From Clostridia bacterium (GTDB taxonomy: Bacteria > Bacillota > Clostridia > Christensenellales > Aristaeellaceae), in NCBI GenBank assembly GCA_017431005.1, contig JAFRLY010000050.1, positions 62,001 through 126,000 of the forward strand: DNA of 64,000 nucleotides, read 5' to 3'. Positions within the stretch are counted from its first letter, which is position 1. Each line of letters starts with the position of its first letter. Positions 24,126 to 32,472 of the stretch are shown here, one piece after another. Below the pieces are notes generated by a model. The model was not told the DNA's origin and ran no database searches. It was given only the letters and a program-made list of their open reading frames with translations. Made by a program: the position numbers and the translations under genes.

Positions 24126-24161
24126 AAACGGGGGTACGGTCTGAGCCGTTCCCCCGTTTTT
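24126..24161 (+). terminator. Terminator after the GH3 gene
   Basis: Stem AAACGGGGG.ACGG / CCGT.CCCCCGTTT with one mismatch and a six-base loop, followed by TTTTT. The last bases lead straight into the GGAG ribosome binding site of the MATE gene. Confidence 0.85.
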
Positions 24162-24174
24162 GGAGACACCGAAT

Positions 24175-25569
24175 ATGAACATGAACAAATCCAGGTGGTT
24201 CGGAGATAAGCATTTCTACCGGAGCGTGCTGACCCTTCTGATTCCGATCATCATCCAGCAGTTTATCAGCAGCTTTGTATCGCTGCTGGACAATGTCATG
24301 GTCGGGAGCCTGGGAACGGAAGCCATTTCGGCGACTTCCATTGCCAACACTGTCCTGAGCGTGCTGATGCTGGCGATTTTCGGCGGGCTCAGCGGGGCGG
24401 GTATCTTCAGCGCGCAGTTCTACGGGAAGGGCGACATGGACGGCATGCGCCATACCTTCCGCTTCAAGCTGTACTTCGGACTGAGCATTACCGTGCTGGC
24501 AATCGTCATCTATATCCTGTTCGGCGAAGCATTTATTGCCAGCTTCCTGCGGGGAGAAAGCAACGGCGGCGATATGGCGCTGGCCCTGCGGGAGGGAAAG
24601 GATTACCTGCGGATTATGCTGTGGGGGCAGATTCCTTTTACACTGGTGCAGATCTACGCCGGAACGCTGCGGGAGGCAGGTGAGACCCGGGCACCGATGG
24701 TGGCCGGGATCTGCGCAATCTGCACAAACCTGTTCCTGAACTGGGTGCTGATCTTCGGCCATCTCGGCGCACCGCAGATGGGTGTCCGCGGCGCCGCTCT
24801 GGCAACCGTGATTTCCCGGTATGTGGAGCTGGCCATTGTGGCTGTCCATACACACCGGCATACCGATCAGTATATTTTTATCAGAGGCGCTTACCGGAGC
24901 GGATATGTGCCCGGCCGTCTGGCGGGCAGAATCTCGCGTACCGGGGTTCCGCTGCTGGTCAATGAAATTGTGTGGTCGCTGGGAATGACGTTCATCAATC
25001 AGTTTTATTCCACCCGGGGCCTGAACGCTGTCGCGGCCCTGAACATCACGGGAACCGCCTGGAATCTGTTTTGTGTGATTATGTTCGCCATGGGAAGCGC
25101 CGTTTCCATCATGGTGGGGCAGAGGCTCGGCGCCGGGGAGCTGCAGGAAGCCAGGGATACGGACCGGAAGCTGATCGTTCTGACGGAGATCATCCATATA
25201 ATCATCGGCGCAGCGATGGTGATCGCTGCGCCGGCAGTACCCAGACTGTATAATGTTACCCCTGAGGTGCGGGATCTGACCCGGCAGATGCTGATCATTG
25301 CCGGGATTTCCCTCCCGCTGCATTCCTTCGCCCATGTGACGTATTTTACAATCCGCTCCGGCGGACGCACCCTGATCACATTTCTGTTTGACGCCGTGTA
25401 CACCTGGGCGGTGACTGTGACGCTGGCCTTCTGCCTGACGCATTTCACCGGTATGTCGATCGTGGAGATCTATTTCTGCGTTCAGTTTATCGACGTGGTG
25501 AAGCTGGTGATCGGGCTGCTGATGCTCAGGTCCGATTTCTGGGCCCGGAATGTGGTCAAGGATATCTGA
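24175..25569 (+). CDS. MATE-family multidrug/toxin exporter
   Basis: Cation-coupled efflux pump of 464 residues with twelve hydrophobic helices. The N-terminal PIIIQQFISSFVSLLDNVMV and the inner AATVISRYVE-like motif GVRGAALATVISRYVELAIV are characteristic. The ATG at 24175 (or a second one two codons later) is preceded by GGAG at 24162-24165; an upstream TTG would sit in the terminator's T tract. Its stop codon abuts the stop codon of the opposite gene. Substrate unknown. No separate promoter is obvious, so read-through of the upstream terminator is likely. Confidence 0.92.
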   Translation: MNMNKSRWFGDKHFYRSVLTLLIPIIIQQFISSFVSLLDNVMVGSLGTEAISATSIANTVLSVLMLAIFGGLSGAGIFSAQFYGKGDMDGMRHTFRFKLYFGLSITVLAIVIYILFGEAFIASFLRGESNGGDMALALREGKDYLRIMLWGQIPFTLVQIYAGTLREAGETRAPMVAGICAICTNLFLNWVLIFGHLGAPQMGVRGAALATVISRYVELAIVAVHTHRHTDQYIFIRGAYRSGYVPGRLAGRISRTGVPLLVNEIVWSLGMTFINQFYSTRGLNAVAALNITGTAWNLFCVIMFAMGSAVSIMVGQRLGAGELQEARDTDRKLIVLTEIIHIIIGAAMVIAAPAVPRLYNVTPEVRDLTRQMLIIAGISLPLHSFAHVTYFTIRSGGRTLITFLFDAVYTWAVTVTLAFCLTHFTGMSIVEIYFCVQFIDVVKLVIGLLMLRSDFWARNVVKDI

Positions 25570-25572
25570 TCA
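25567..25572. other. Palindromic TGATCA supplies the stop codons of two convergent genes
   Basis: TGA at 25567-25569 ends the plus-strand MATE gene; TCA at 25570-25572 is the TGA of the minus-strand DUF4097 gene. There is no intergenic DNA and no terminator, so the two transcripts must overlap. Confidence 0.9.
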
Positions 25573-26769
25573 GTCTTTCCGGATTTCGATGTCTCCGCTG
25601 ACGGTGCGGGCCTGGATGCTCAGGGGAGCGTCGGCTCCGCCGTCCTCCGGATCGCATGTGATTTCCCCGATGGTGGTGGCGGTCTGAATCCTTGCGTCGG
25701 CGCAGTCAGCGGGAAGACTGATGGAAATATCCCCGCTGGTGGCTTCGGCGGAAATGCTTCCGGCATCCGCCTGCAGCAGGGTTAGCTCCACATCCCCGCT
25801 GACGCTCTTGCTTTTCAGCGTCACCGCGGTACCGTTAAAATCCACGTCGCCTGACACACTCTTGCAGCTCAGGGCGCCGTAATCTCCTTCCAGGCTGACA
25901 TCGCCGCTGATCGTGCTGATTTCGGCATCCCGGGCCCAGACGGAATGCACCTCGATATCCCCGCTGGCGGAGGAGGCAAACACCCGGTCGATGGCATCCT
26001 TTATGGAACCGTCCAGGGAAATATCCCCGCTGGCGGTCCGGACCGTGCAATCCGCGGAACGCACCTGCCGCACCCGGACATCGCCGCTGGCGGTATTGAT
26101 CTCCAGCGCAGCGAGCAGGGACTCGGGCACGCTGATCCGGATCACGGTATCCTCGCCAAAGAGGGTTTGCTCATTGATGCGGACGGAAATATTTTTCAGC
26201 GTGCTGTCCACAAAGGAACGGGCCTTCTGCAGAATTTCACTCAGCGACATATCCATGAAGGGGCGGCCGGACGATTCCAGTTCGGCGTCCTTTTTGATTT
26301 CATCCAGAATCTGCTCGGAGGCGCGGATGACCTGAATGTTCAGGGTTCCGTTTTCAAGCTGAACGGACAGGCGGTCCATCCGGCTGCACTGCACACGGAT
26401 TTCCGGTTCTGCGCTGCTTTCCACCTGCACGTCAAAGGAGCCTGCATCCACCTTGATTTTCTGTACGCCGTCCGCCGGCCAGACGGAGCAGTCGGCCTTT
26501 TCTTCGGCGACAGGAGCCGCAGGCTCTTCAGGAGCAGCTCTGTCCGCATCGGGCGCTTTTTTCGGATACTGGTCCACCACTTCCTGCATGCCGCTCAGGC
26601 TTTCCATGACGGCGGCGGCAGCCTCATCCTCCTGCATGCCGCTGCTGATCAGATCCTGAAAATGCTCCTGGCAGTTATTCATCAGCTCGTCATGCAGGGC
26701 ACGGGTCTCTTCATTTTCAACAACATCCTGAAACAGGATATCCACCATCTGACGAATGATCGGATTCAT
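25570..26769 (-). CDS. HAAS-domain protein with DUF4097 SGD-repeat beta-solenoid
   Basis: 399 residues. The first 60 (MNPIIRQMVDILFQDVVENE..., ending VMESLSG) resemble the helical HAAS/DUF1700 domain that partners PadR regulators. After a Pro/Ala linker comes a DUF4097-type domain with eight SGD[VI] turns (for example NTASGDVRV, RTASGDISL, SSASGDIEV, KSVSGDVEL) spaced about 18-25 residues, as in a right-handed beta-helix. No transmembrane helix and no signal peptide are seen, so it should be cytoplasmic. AGGAGG precedes the ATG at 26769. It is cotranscribed with the PadR gene 42 bases upstream; envelope-stress sensing has been proposed for such pairs, here only by analogy. Confidence 0.85.
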   Translation of the reverse strand: MNPIIRQMVDILFQDVVENEETRALHDELMNNCQEHFQDLISSGMQEDEAAAAVMESLSGMQEVVDQYPKKAPDADRAAPEEPAAPVAEEKADCSVWPADGVQKIKVDAGSFDVQVESSAEPEIRVQCSRMDRLSVQLENGTLNIQVIRASEQILDEIKKDAELESSGRPFMDMSLSEILQKARSFVDSTLKNISVRINEQTLFGEDTVIRISVPESLLAALEINTASGDVRVRQVRSADCTVRTASGDISLDGSIKDAIDRVFASSASGDIEVHSVWARDAEISTISGDVSLEGDYGALSCKSVSGDVDFNGTAVTLKSKSVSGDVELTLLQADAGSISAEATSGDISISLPADCADARIQTATTIGEITCDPEDGGADAPLSIQARTVSGDIEIRKD

Positions 26770-26811
26770 TTGTATATCCTCCTGTATTTTATATTTCATT
26801 CCGTTCCGGTT

Positions 26812-27138
26812 TTATCCGATGATCAGTTTTTCGAGAATACGGCAGGTTTCCTTCCAGTTGGCCGCCTCCTCCAGCAGACGCTGCTGCCCGGCGGGCGTCA
26901 GCGTGTAATAGCGCCTGCGGGCGCCGGTCGCCTCATCCCCCCAGTAGGCCTGAATCAGGCCGGCATCCTCCAGCCTGCGGAAGGCAGTGTAAAGCGTGGC
27001 TTCCTTCAGCTCCAGGTTTCCCTCGCTGATTTCCGCAATCTGCTTATTGAGCCGGTAGCCATAGCTGTCGGCTTCCGCGAGGCGGCGCAGCAGGATAACG
27101 TCCGTATATCCCCGTAAAATATCCGCTGAGATCTTCAT
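26812..27138 (-). CDS. PadR-family transcriptional regulator
   Basis: A 108-residue winged-helix protein: YTDVILLRRLAEADSYGYRL (helix 1-2), EATLYTAFRRLEDAGLI (recognition helix), YWGDEATGARRRYYTLTPAG (wing) and a C-terminal dimerisation helix. Such proteins repress their own operon and respond to stress or effector proteins (family knowledge). The ATG at 27138 has GGAGG eight bases upstream; the GTG three codons earlier overlaps that RBS. Downstream lies the HAAS/DUF4097 gene. Confidence 0.92.
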   Translation of the reverse strand: MKISADILRGYTDVILLRRLAEADSYGYRLNKQIAEISEGNLELKEATLYTAFRRLEDAGLIQAYWGDEATGARRRYYTLTPAGQQRLLEEAANWKETCRILEKLIIG

Positions 27139-27170
27139 CCGTTTCACCTCCGTGTTGATCTTCGAGATAC

Positions 27171-27200
27171 ATAATATATCATAACTACATCATCTGTCAA
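27171..27200 (-). promoter_or_regulatory. Promoter of the padR operon with PadR-like site
   Basis: TTGACA (27195-27200) with TATTAT (18-bp spacer, 27171-27176) or TATATT (16-bp). The -10 region GATATATTATGTATC is palindrome-like, which fits autoregulation by the PadR protein. Confidence 0.7.
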
Positions 27201-27273
27201 GGTATTTCGCAAAAAAATATATTTTTAAATTTGCGTATACAAACAATGCTGGGGGCAGCAGCGTCCGGAACGA

Positions 27274-27302
27274 TTGACAACCCCGAATGCGGGCGGTATC
27301 AT
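27274..27302 (+). promoter_or_regulatory. Promoter of the aldo/keto reductase operon
   Basis: TTGACA (27274-27279), 17 bp, TATCAT (27297-27302). It diverges from the padR promoter. The leader is about 50 bases. Confidence 0.78.
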
Positions 27303-27358
27303 GACAGACAAAGGAAAACAAAAAATGAGCCGGCAGGAACGGAAAGGAGACAACGCAG

Positions 27359-28483
27359 ATGGAGCACTATCTGGGAGAAAACACTTTCAAGCTTGGGTTT
27401 GGCCTGATGCGTCTGCCCAAAAACCCTGACGGCAGTATTGATATTCCGCAGGTAAAGCGGATGGCCGATGCCTTTATCGCGGCCGGAGGAACCTACTTTG
27501 ACACAGCTTATGTATACGACGGAGGCGCCAGCGAGGCGGCATTCCGGGCAGCGGTCGCGGACAGATATCCCAGGGAGGCTTACACCATCGCGACAAAGCT
27601 GCACGCGACAGCCGGCGGGGCCAGGGATGAGCAGAGCGCAAAGCAGGAATTCCTGACCAGCCTGGAGCGGACAGGCGCGGGCTACTTTGATTACTATCTG
27701 CTGCACGCCATACAGCGGACGAACTATCAGACGTATGACGCATACCATCTCTGGGATTACGTGAGGGAACAGAAGGAAAAAGGCCTGATCAGACACTGGG
27801 GCTTTTCCTTCCATGCTGATCCGGAGCTGTTGGAGGAGCTGCTGGACAGGTACCCGGACGCGGAATTTGTTCAGCTGCAGATCAATTATGCGGACTGGGA
27901 TAACCCCGGCGTCGCATCCCGCCGCAACTGGGAGATCTGTCAGGCGCACGGCAAGCCCGTCGTCATCATGGAACCGGTCAAGGGCGGCGTGCTGGCGGAC
28001 CCGATTCCGGGGGTGAAGCAGGCGCTGGATGCCGGCGGAAAGGGCTGGAGCTACGCCGGCTGGGCGCTGCGCTACGCAGCCAGCATCAACGGGCTGATTA
28101 CAGTGCTCAGCGGGATGAGCAATGAGGCGCAGATGGAGGACAATCTCCGGACGATGCGGAACTTCACGCCGCTGAACGAAGAGGAGCGGGAAGTGATCCG
28201 CAAGGCGCAGGAGGCTCTGAATGCCGATAAATCCATCGCCTGCACAGCCTGTCACTACTGTACGGCGGGGTGTCCGATGAACATCGCCATTCCGGAAATC
28301 TTCAATGTGGTGAACCGCAGGAGGGGCAGCGTTGAATTCCGGACCAAGCGGGAATACAGCATTGTGACCCGGAACGCCGGGAAAGCCAGCGAATGCATTC
28401 AGTGCGGGCAGTGCGAATCCGTATGCCCGCAGCATCTGCCGATTATCCGGTTGCTGGAGGAGTGCAGGGCGCTGGAGGACTGA
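27359..28483 (+). CDS. Aldo/keto reductase with C-terminal ferredoxin domain
   Basis: 374 residues: a TIM-barrel aldo/keto reductase (LGFGLMRLP, catalytic Y in FDTAYVYDGG, K in IATKLHA, H in YYLLHAI) followed from about residue 280 by a 4Fe-4S segment with CTACHYCTAGCPMNI and CIQCGQCESVCPQHL. This family is common in anaerobes, and its electron route is presumably ferredoxin-like clusters rather than NAD(P)H alone. Its substrate is unknown. AAGGAG precedes the ATG. It starts a run of four closely spaced plus-strand genes. A paralogue sits at 59208-60389. Confidence 0.9.
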   Translation: MEHYLGENTFKLGFGLMRLPKNPDGSIDIPQVKRMADAFIAAGGTYFDTAYVYDGGASEAAFRAAVADRYPREAYTIATKLHATAGGARDEQSAKQEFLTSLERTGAGYFDYYLLHAIQRTNYQTYDAYHLWDYVREQKEKGLIRHWGFSFHADPELLEELLDRYPDAEFVQLQINYADWDNPGVASRRNWEICQAHGKPVVIMEPVKGGVLADPIPGVKQALDAGGKGWSYAGWALRYAASINGLITVLSGMSNEAQMEDNLRTMRNFTPLNEEEREVIRKAQEALNADKSIACTACHYCTAGCPMNIAIPEIFNVVNRRRGSVEFRTKREYSIVTRNAGKASECIQCGQCESVCPQHLPIIRLLEECRALED

Positions 28484-28504
28484 GCTGAATTAAAGGGAAA
28501 AAAC

Positions 28505-29068
28505 ATGGAAACAGAAGCGGAAGTGATCCGGAGCCGCAGGAGAACCGTGAGCATACAGATTGTCCCGCCCGGGCGCGTCGTTGTGCGGGCGCCGCTGACG
28601 ATGCCCCGGAAGGATATTCAGAAGCTGCTGGAGGAAAAGCGGTCATGGATTGCGGTACATCTGGCGCGTGTGCGGGAGCGGGAATCGGAGAAGAAGCAGA
28701 TTCCCGGACTGACCCGGGCGGAGCTGGAAACGCTGAAAAAAAGAGCCGAGGCCGAGCTGCTTCCCAGACTCCGGATATGGGCTGAGAAGGCGGGCGTAAC
28801 CTATAACCGTGTAACGATCCGCAGCCAGAAAACCCGGTGGGGAAGCTGTTCGGCCCGGGGAAACCTGAGCCTGAACTGCCTGCTGATGCTCTGCCCCGGA
28901 GAGGCGGCGGATTATGTGATGGTGCATGAGCTGTGCCACCGCAGGGAGATGAATCATTCAGCCCGGTTCTGGGCGGAGGTGGCGCGGGTAATGCCGGATT
29001 ATCCGGCCGCGAGAGCCTGGCTCAGGAAGAACGGACCGGCCCTGATGGCGCGGCTGCCGGAGGAATAA
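28505..29068 (+). CDS. YgjP-like metallopeptidase (M48-type, DUF45)
   Basis: 187 residues with the zinc motif HELCHRREMNHSARFW (HExxH and a downstream Glu/His) near residues 140-155 and the upstream signature RWGSCSARGNLSLN. Members of this family are small cytoplasmic metallopeptidases also linked to restriction systems, but no such genes are near. It starts 22 bases after the reductase stop; RBS is a modest AAAGGGA. Confidence 0.9.
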   Translation: METEAEVIRSRRRTVSIQIVPPGRVVVRAPLTMPRKDIQKLLEEKRSWIAVHLARVRERESEKKQIPGLTRAELETLKKRAEAELLPRLRIWAEKAGVTYNRVTIRSQKTRWGSCSARGNLSLNCLLMLCPGEAADYVMVHELCHRREMNHSARFWAEVARVMPDYPAARAWLRKNGPALMARLPEE

Positions 29069-29079
29069 GCGGAGAAGGT

Positions 29080-29733
29080 ATGAAGGACGAACAAAAGCAT
29101 GCCGGAAATGAACCGCCCAGGAGATCTGTGCCTGAAGAGGTCGGGAATGCGGTGACGCACGGTGTCGGAGCCTTGTTCAGCATCGCGGGGACCGTTCTGC
29201 TGCTGCTGAAATCGGACACGGGGCTGAAGCTGTTTGCCGCCATTGTTTACGGAGACTGCCTGATCCTGATGTTTCTGATGAGCTGCCTCTATCACTCCTT
29301 CCGGTGGGGAAGCCGGGTCAAGAGGCTGTGGCGGCGCTTCGATTACATTTCCATTTATCTGCTGATTGGCGGAACATTTACGCCGATGTGGCTGCTGAGC
29401 TGGGGAGGAACCGCAGGCGCAGTGCTGTGCGCCGCGCAGTGGGCAGTGATTCTGACCGGTATCACCCTGATTGCGGTGTTCGGACCGCGGCGGCCCAGAG
29501 CGCTGCATATCGCAGTGTACATCGTCATGGGATGGTGCGGCCTGTTTTTTCTGCCGAGGCTGCTGCGGGAAGACACGCGGCTGCTGCTGAGCACGCTGAT
29601 TGGCGGCGTAATCTATACGCTGGGTATTATCCCCTTTGCCCTGAAGAAAAAAGGCGCCCATTTTATCTGGCACTTCTTTGTGCTTTTCGGGGCTGTGGCT
29701 CACTGGTTCGGAATCTATCTGTTTTTATACTGA
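29080..29733 (+). CDS. Hemolysin III / PAQR-family membrane protein
   Basis: 217 residues, seven hydrophobic helices. The family motifs EVGNAVTHGVGALFSIAG, MSCLYHSF and HFIWHFFVLFGAVAHW carry the conserved His residues that bind zinc in PAQR/adiponectin-receptor proteins. Often called hemolysin III, but the physiological role is membrane lipid homeostasis or hydrolase activity. The ATG at 29080 with GGAGAAGGT is 12 bases after the peptidase stop; longer in-frame extensions overlap that gene and were rejected. Confidence 0.9.
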   Translation: MKDEQKHAGNEPPRRSVPEEVGNAVTHGVGALFSIAGTVLLLLKSDTGLKLFAAIVYGDCLILMFLMSCLYHSFRWGSRVKRLWRRFDYISIYLLIGGTFTPMWLLSWGGTAGAVLCAAQWAVILTGITLIAVFGPRRPRALHIAVYIVMGWCGLFFLPRLLREDTRLLLSTLIGGVIYTLGIIPFALKKKGAHFIWHFFVLFGAVAHWFGIYLFLY

Positions 29734-29782
29734 ACGGCGGAACAAAAGGCTGTTATCTGATAAGCAGGGAGGCTGAAAACGA

Positions 29783-30598
29783 ATGAACGCTTTTCTGGAA
29801 TCTGTCCGGAACACATCCTGCCCCCGCGGTACGGCTGTCCTGTGGTGGATGGGACAGATGGGGCTGCTGGTCAAGCTGGGTGACAAGGTGCTGTGCATCG
29901 ACTATTTCGCTTCGGATGAACCCGGACGGCAGATCAGGCCGCCTGTGCCGGCGTCGGAAGTGGAAGGTATCGACGTTTTTCTCGGGACGCATAACCATCT
30001 GGATCATATAGACCACGAAGCCTGGAAGCTGTGGGCGCGGCAATGCCCTGACGCGTTCTTTGTCTTTCCGCGGGCGCATCTTGCCTCCGTGCTGGCGGAC
30101 GGCATGCAGAAAAAGCAGGGCATCGGCCTGAATGACGGGGAAAGCTGCAGGATCGGAAACGTCACCATCCGTGCTGTCGCGGCTTCCCATGAGTTTCTGG
30201 ACCGGGATCCTGAAACCGGACTGTATCCGCATATGCAGTATATTCTGGAAGGAAACGGTCTGCGCATCTGGCACGCCGGGGATACGGTCCGGTATGAAGG
30301 CATGCTGCCGAAGCTTCAGGCCCTCGGACCGATCGACGCGGCGCTGCTGCCCATTAACGGCAGGGATGCTGCGCGCTATCGTCGGAACTGCATCGGCAAT
30401 ATGACCTTCCAGGAAGCGGCGGACCTGGCCGGCACGCTCCGCGTCCGGCTGGCGATACCCGGACACTGGGATATGTTCGCGGACAATCCGGGAGATCCCC
30501 GTGCCTTCGCGGATTATCTGGACGCCAAATATCCCGGGCAGACAGGCTGCCTGATTCCGCAGTACCTGCAGCCGGTCCGGCTGACGGCCGGGACGTAA
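29783..30598 (+). CDS. MBL-fold hydrolase, UlaG-like
   Basis: 271-residue metallo-beta-lactamase-fold protein. Metal ligands: GTHNHLDHID (HxHxDH), H in AASHEFLD, D in IWHAGDTVRYEG and H in IPGHWDMF. The overall order resembles L-ascorbate-6-phosphate lactonase UlaG, so it could open a phosphorylated lactone; this is not proven. It ends 4 bases before the stop of the convergent SpoIID gene, with no terminator between. Confidence 0.85.
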   Translation: MNAFLESVRNTSCPRGTAVLWWMGQMGLLVKLGDKVLCIDYFASDEPGRQIRPPVPASEVEGIDVFLGTHNHLDHIDHEAWKLWARQCPDAFFVFPRAHLASVLADGMQKKQGIGLNDGESCRIGNVTIRAVAASHEFLDRDPETGLYPHMQYILEGNGLRIWHAGDTVRYEGMLPKLQALGPIDAALLPINGRDAARYRRNCIGNMTFQEAADLAGTLRVRLAIPGHWDMFADNPGDPRAFADYLDAKYPGQTGCLIPQYLQPVRLTAGT

Positions 30599-30602
30599 CG
30601 CG

Positions 30603-32309
30603 TCAGGGCTCCTGAGGGCTGAGCTCCCGCAGGAAGGACAGCATCACATACCCCTCCGCCTGATCCGTTCTGACATGGACCCAGCCGGGAACCTCGCTTT
30701 CCTCCAGAACGATCAGAGGCTGATGCAGGTAGAGACGCATCAGAATCTCCGCGCCGGTGGAAGGCTGGGCGCGCAGATTCAGGCTGCTGTCCGCATCTAT
30801 GTTTTCGACCGAGGCCATCCATGCCCCTTCCGGAAGATTCGCGGTCACAGGCATTAACGTGGGCCGGGGAGTCGCGGTAGGCGCCGGCCCCGGATCCGCA
30901 GCCAGCCGGGGATCCGGCGTGGGCAGAGACGCCGGTTCGCCGGCGTATTTTTTTATCTCCGCGCCGGGATAGTAAAAGGACAGAATCTCGTCGAAGGCCT
31001 TGCCTCCGGCTTTGGCCATCTGTTGTGCGCCGCGCTGGCTCAGGCCGACGCCGTGTCCGAACCGTCCGGCTGTCAGCGTAAAGGATGTTTCCGATTCGGC
31101 AAGGGTCACAATCTCATTATCCGCTCCGGAAACGCTCAGCCCCAGGGCAAACAGGACTTCCGGGAAAAGCTCCAGCGTGACGGTATATCCTGCCTGCGGC
31201 ATCAGGTCCTCAATGTGCAGGTCGCTTTCGTCGGCGGCCGTATCGGTGGCCGCGGAAACCTGCGGAGGGGCTTCGAAGGTAACACGGAGCTGGGTCATCA
31301 GCCGGCTGGGAGAGGGAAAACGCGGCGTCATCAGCTCAAGGGAAATCAGCCGATGAACCCGGAAATTCCCTTCATCCGGTATGGATTCACGGTAAGCCGG
31401 ATTTTTCAGCGCGGCTTCACGCAGCAGTTTCAGAAAACCCTGAGGAAGCGCTGAGCCATCCCTGTTCAGCGTGCAGAAGCGGGTTACGGAATCCGGATTT
31501 TCCAGATCCCACGGATCATCCTGCATGGCAAAGCAGCCCGGCGCTTCGCCGCCCCAGACATGGGCGGGGAGCTCTGTCTGGCCGCCGTTGGAGGCGCTGT
31601 ACCAGGCGGTGATCAGTGACCCCCGCCAGGTCAGAACGAGCCCGGCGGTCTCCTGCACAGCCTGGGCGCAGGGGCCTTCCCGGGCCGGGAGCCCCCTGAA
31701 GACCTGATCGTTGGTCGTGTCTGTCACATCCCATGCTGCACCGGCGCTGAGACGGTTCAGCACATAGGTTCTCGCACAGACTGCCTGGGCTTTGAGCGCT
31801 TCCGGAGGAAAATCCTCCCCCATTTCGTACGGAACCACACCCTGCAGGTATGTTTCGAGCGGCAGTGTAAGGACCGGCATCAGAACATCATTCTCAACCG
31901 CGAGAGACAGATCTCCCGGATAGAAGCCGGTCTGCAGGTTGAACCGGATACCGGGGGTCACGCCCGGAGACTCCTGACGCAGCAGGGAGAGCTTCTGCCC
32001 CAGAGATACGGATAATCCCTCGTGAAAGAGTACCAGCTGACCGTCACGGATCAGGATGCTGACGGACGCACCGTCAGGGAGAAGCATTTCCTGCTTTCCG
32101 CTCTGAACCAGATAGCGGCCGGACAGCGTCAGATCGGCGCGGTCCTTCAGATTCAGACGCTTCAGGCAAACCCGCACAGAAGGCGAAGCGGCCGCCTGTA
32201 CGGAAACCGGACAGACGGACAGAAGCATGATCAGCCCCAGGAGAAAACAGAAAACCCGGCAACGGCGGGAATACTTCCCGGCGTCGGGGAAGGATAATCG
32301 GCTCAGCAA
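30603..32309 (-). CDS. SpoIID/LytB-domain protein with C-terminal SH3 domain
   Basis: 568 residues. After a signal segment (VFCFLLGLIMLLSVCPVSVQ-AAA) comes an N-terminal beta domain, then the SpoIID core LETYLQGVVPYEMGEDFPPE, in which the Glu of PYEMG is the expected catalytic residue for peptidoglycan strand cleavage, followed by ALKAQAVCARTY, and GRFGHGVGLSQRGAQQMA. The end is a Pro-rich linker and a bacterial SH3 domain (SSLNLRAQPSTGAEILMRLY). It is probably exported and cell-wall bound. Start is a TTG at 32309 with AAAGGAG 8 bases before it. SpoIID is a sporulation protein, but SpoIID-domain paralogues occur in non-sporulating relatives, so sporulation cannot be concluded. Confidence 0.88.
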   Translation of the reverse strand: MLSRLSFPDAGKYSRRCRVFCFLLGLIMLLSVCPVSVQAAASPSVRVCLKRLNLKDRADLTLSGRYLVQSGKQEMLLPDGASVSILIRDGQLVLFHEGLSVSLGQKLSLLRQESPGVTPGIRFNLQTGFYPGDLSLAVENDVLMPVLTLPLETYLQGVVPYEMGEDFPPEALKAQAVCARTYVLNRLSAGAAWDVTDTTNDQVFRGLPAREGPCAQAVQETAGLVLTWRGSLITAWYSASNGGQTELPAHVWGGEAPGCFAMQDDPWDLENPDSVTRFCTLNRDGSALPQGFLKLLREAALKNPAYRESIPDEGNFRVHRLISLELMTPRFPSPSRLMTQLRVTFEAPPQVSAATDTAADESDLHIEDLMPQAGYTVTLELFPEVLFALGLSVSGADNEIVTLAESETSFTLTAGRFGHGVGLSQRGAQQMAKAGGKAFDEILSFYYPGAEIKKYAGEPASLPTPDPRLAADPGPAPTATPRPTLMPVTANLPEGAWMASVENIDADSSLNLRAQPSTGAEILMRLYLHQPLIVLEESEVPGWVHVRTDQAEGYVMLSFLRELSPQEP

Positions 32310-32366
32310 AGGATCAGCTCCTTTCCGGTCCGTGACGCTGCAGAACAGCCGGACGTTTCGGATCTT

Positions 32367-32395
32367 ATTATACAGGAACAGGATAAGGATGGAAA
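32367..32395 (-). promoter_or_regulatory. Promoter of the SpoIID-domain gene
   Basis: Minus-strand TATAAT (32367-32372) with TTTCCA (32390-32395) at 17 bp. Confidence 0.65.
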
Positions 32396-32410
32396 GAACC
32401 TTCCGCAGGC

Positions 32411-32439
32411 TTGCGGGAAGGCAGAGAGCGGTTTATACT
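32411..32439 (+). promoter_or_regulatory. Promoter of the SGNH hydrolase gene
   Basis: TTGCGG (32411-32416), 17 bp, TATACT (32434-32439). A small stem CCTTC.GC/GC.GGAAGG (32399-32421) overlaps the -35. Confidence 0.6.
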
Positions 32440-32472
32440 GAATGCCGGGGAAAAAATACGGAGGATCCGGAT

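Noticed and set aside
21997-25443. Very long minus-strand open frame (over 1100 codons) opposite the GH3 and MATE genes
   Set aside because: Antisense shadow of high-GC genes; composition (His, Gln, Arg, Pro) is not protein-like and the plus-strand genes have clear family motifs.
30603-32309. Evidence that the organism sporulates (SpoIID)
   Set aside because: SpoIID-domain proteins with SH3 tails also occur in non-sporulating Clostridia; no other sporulation gene is in the window.
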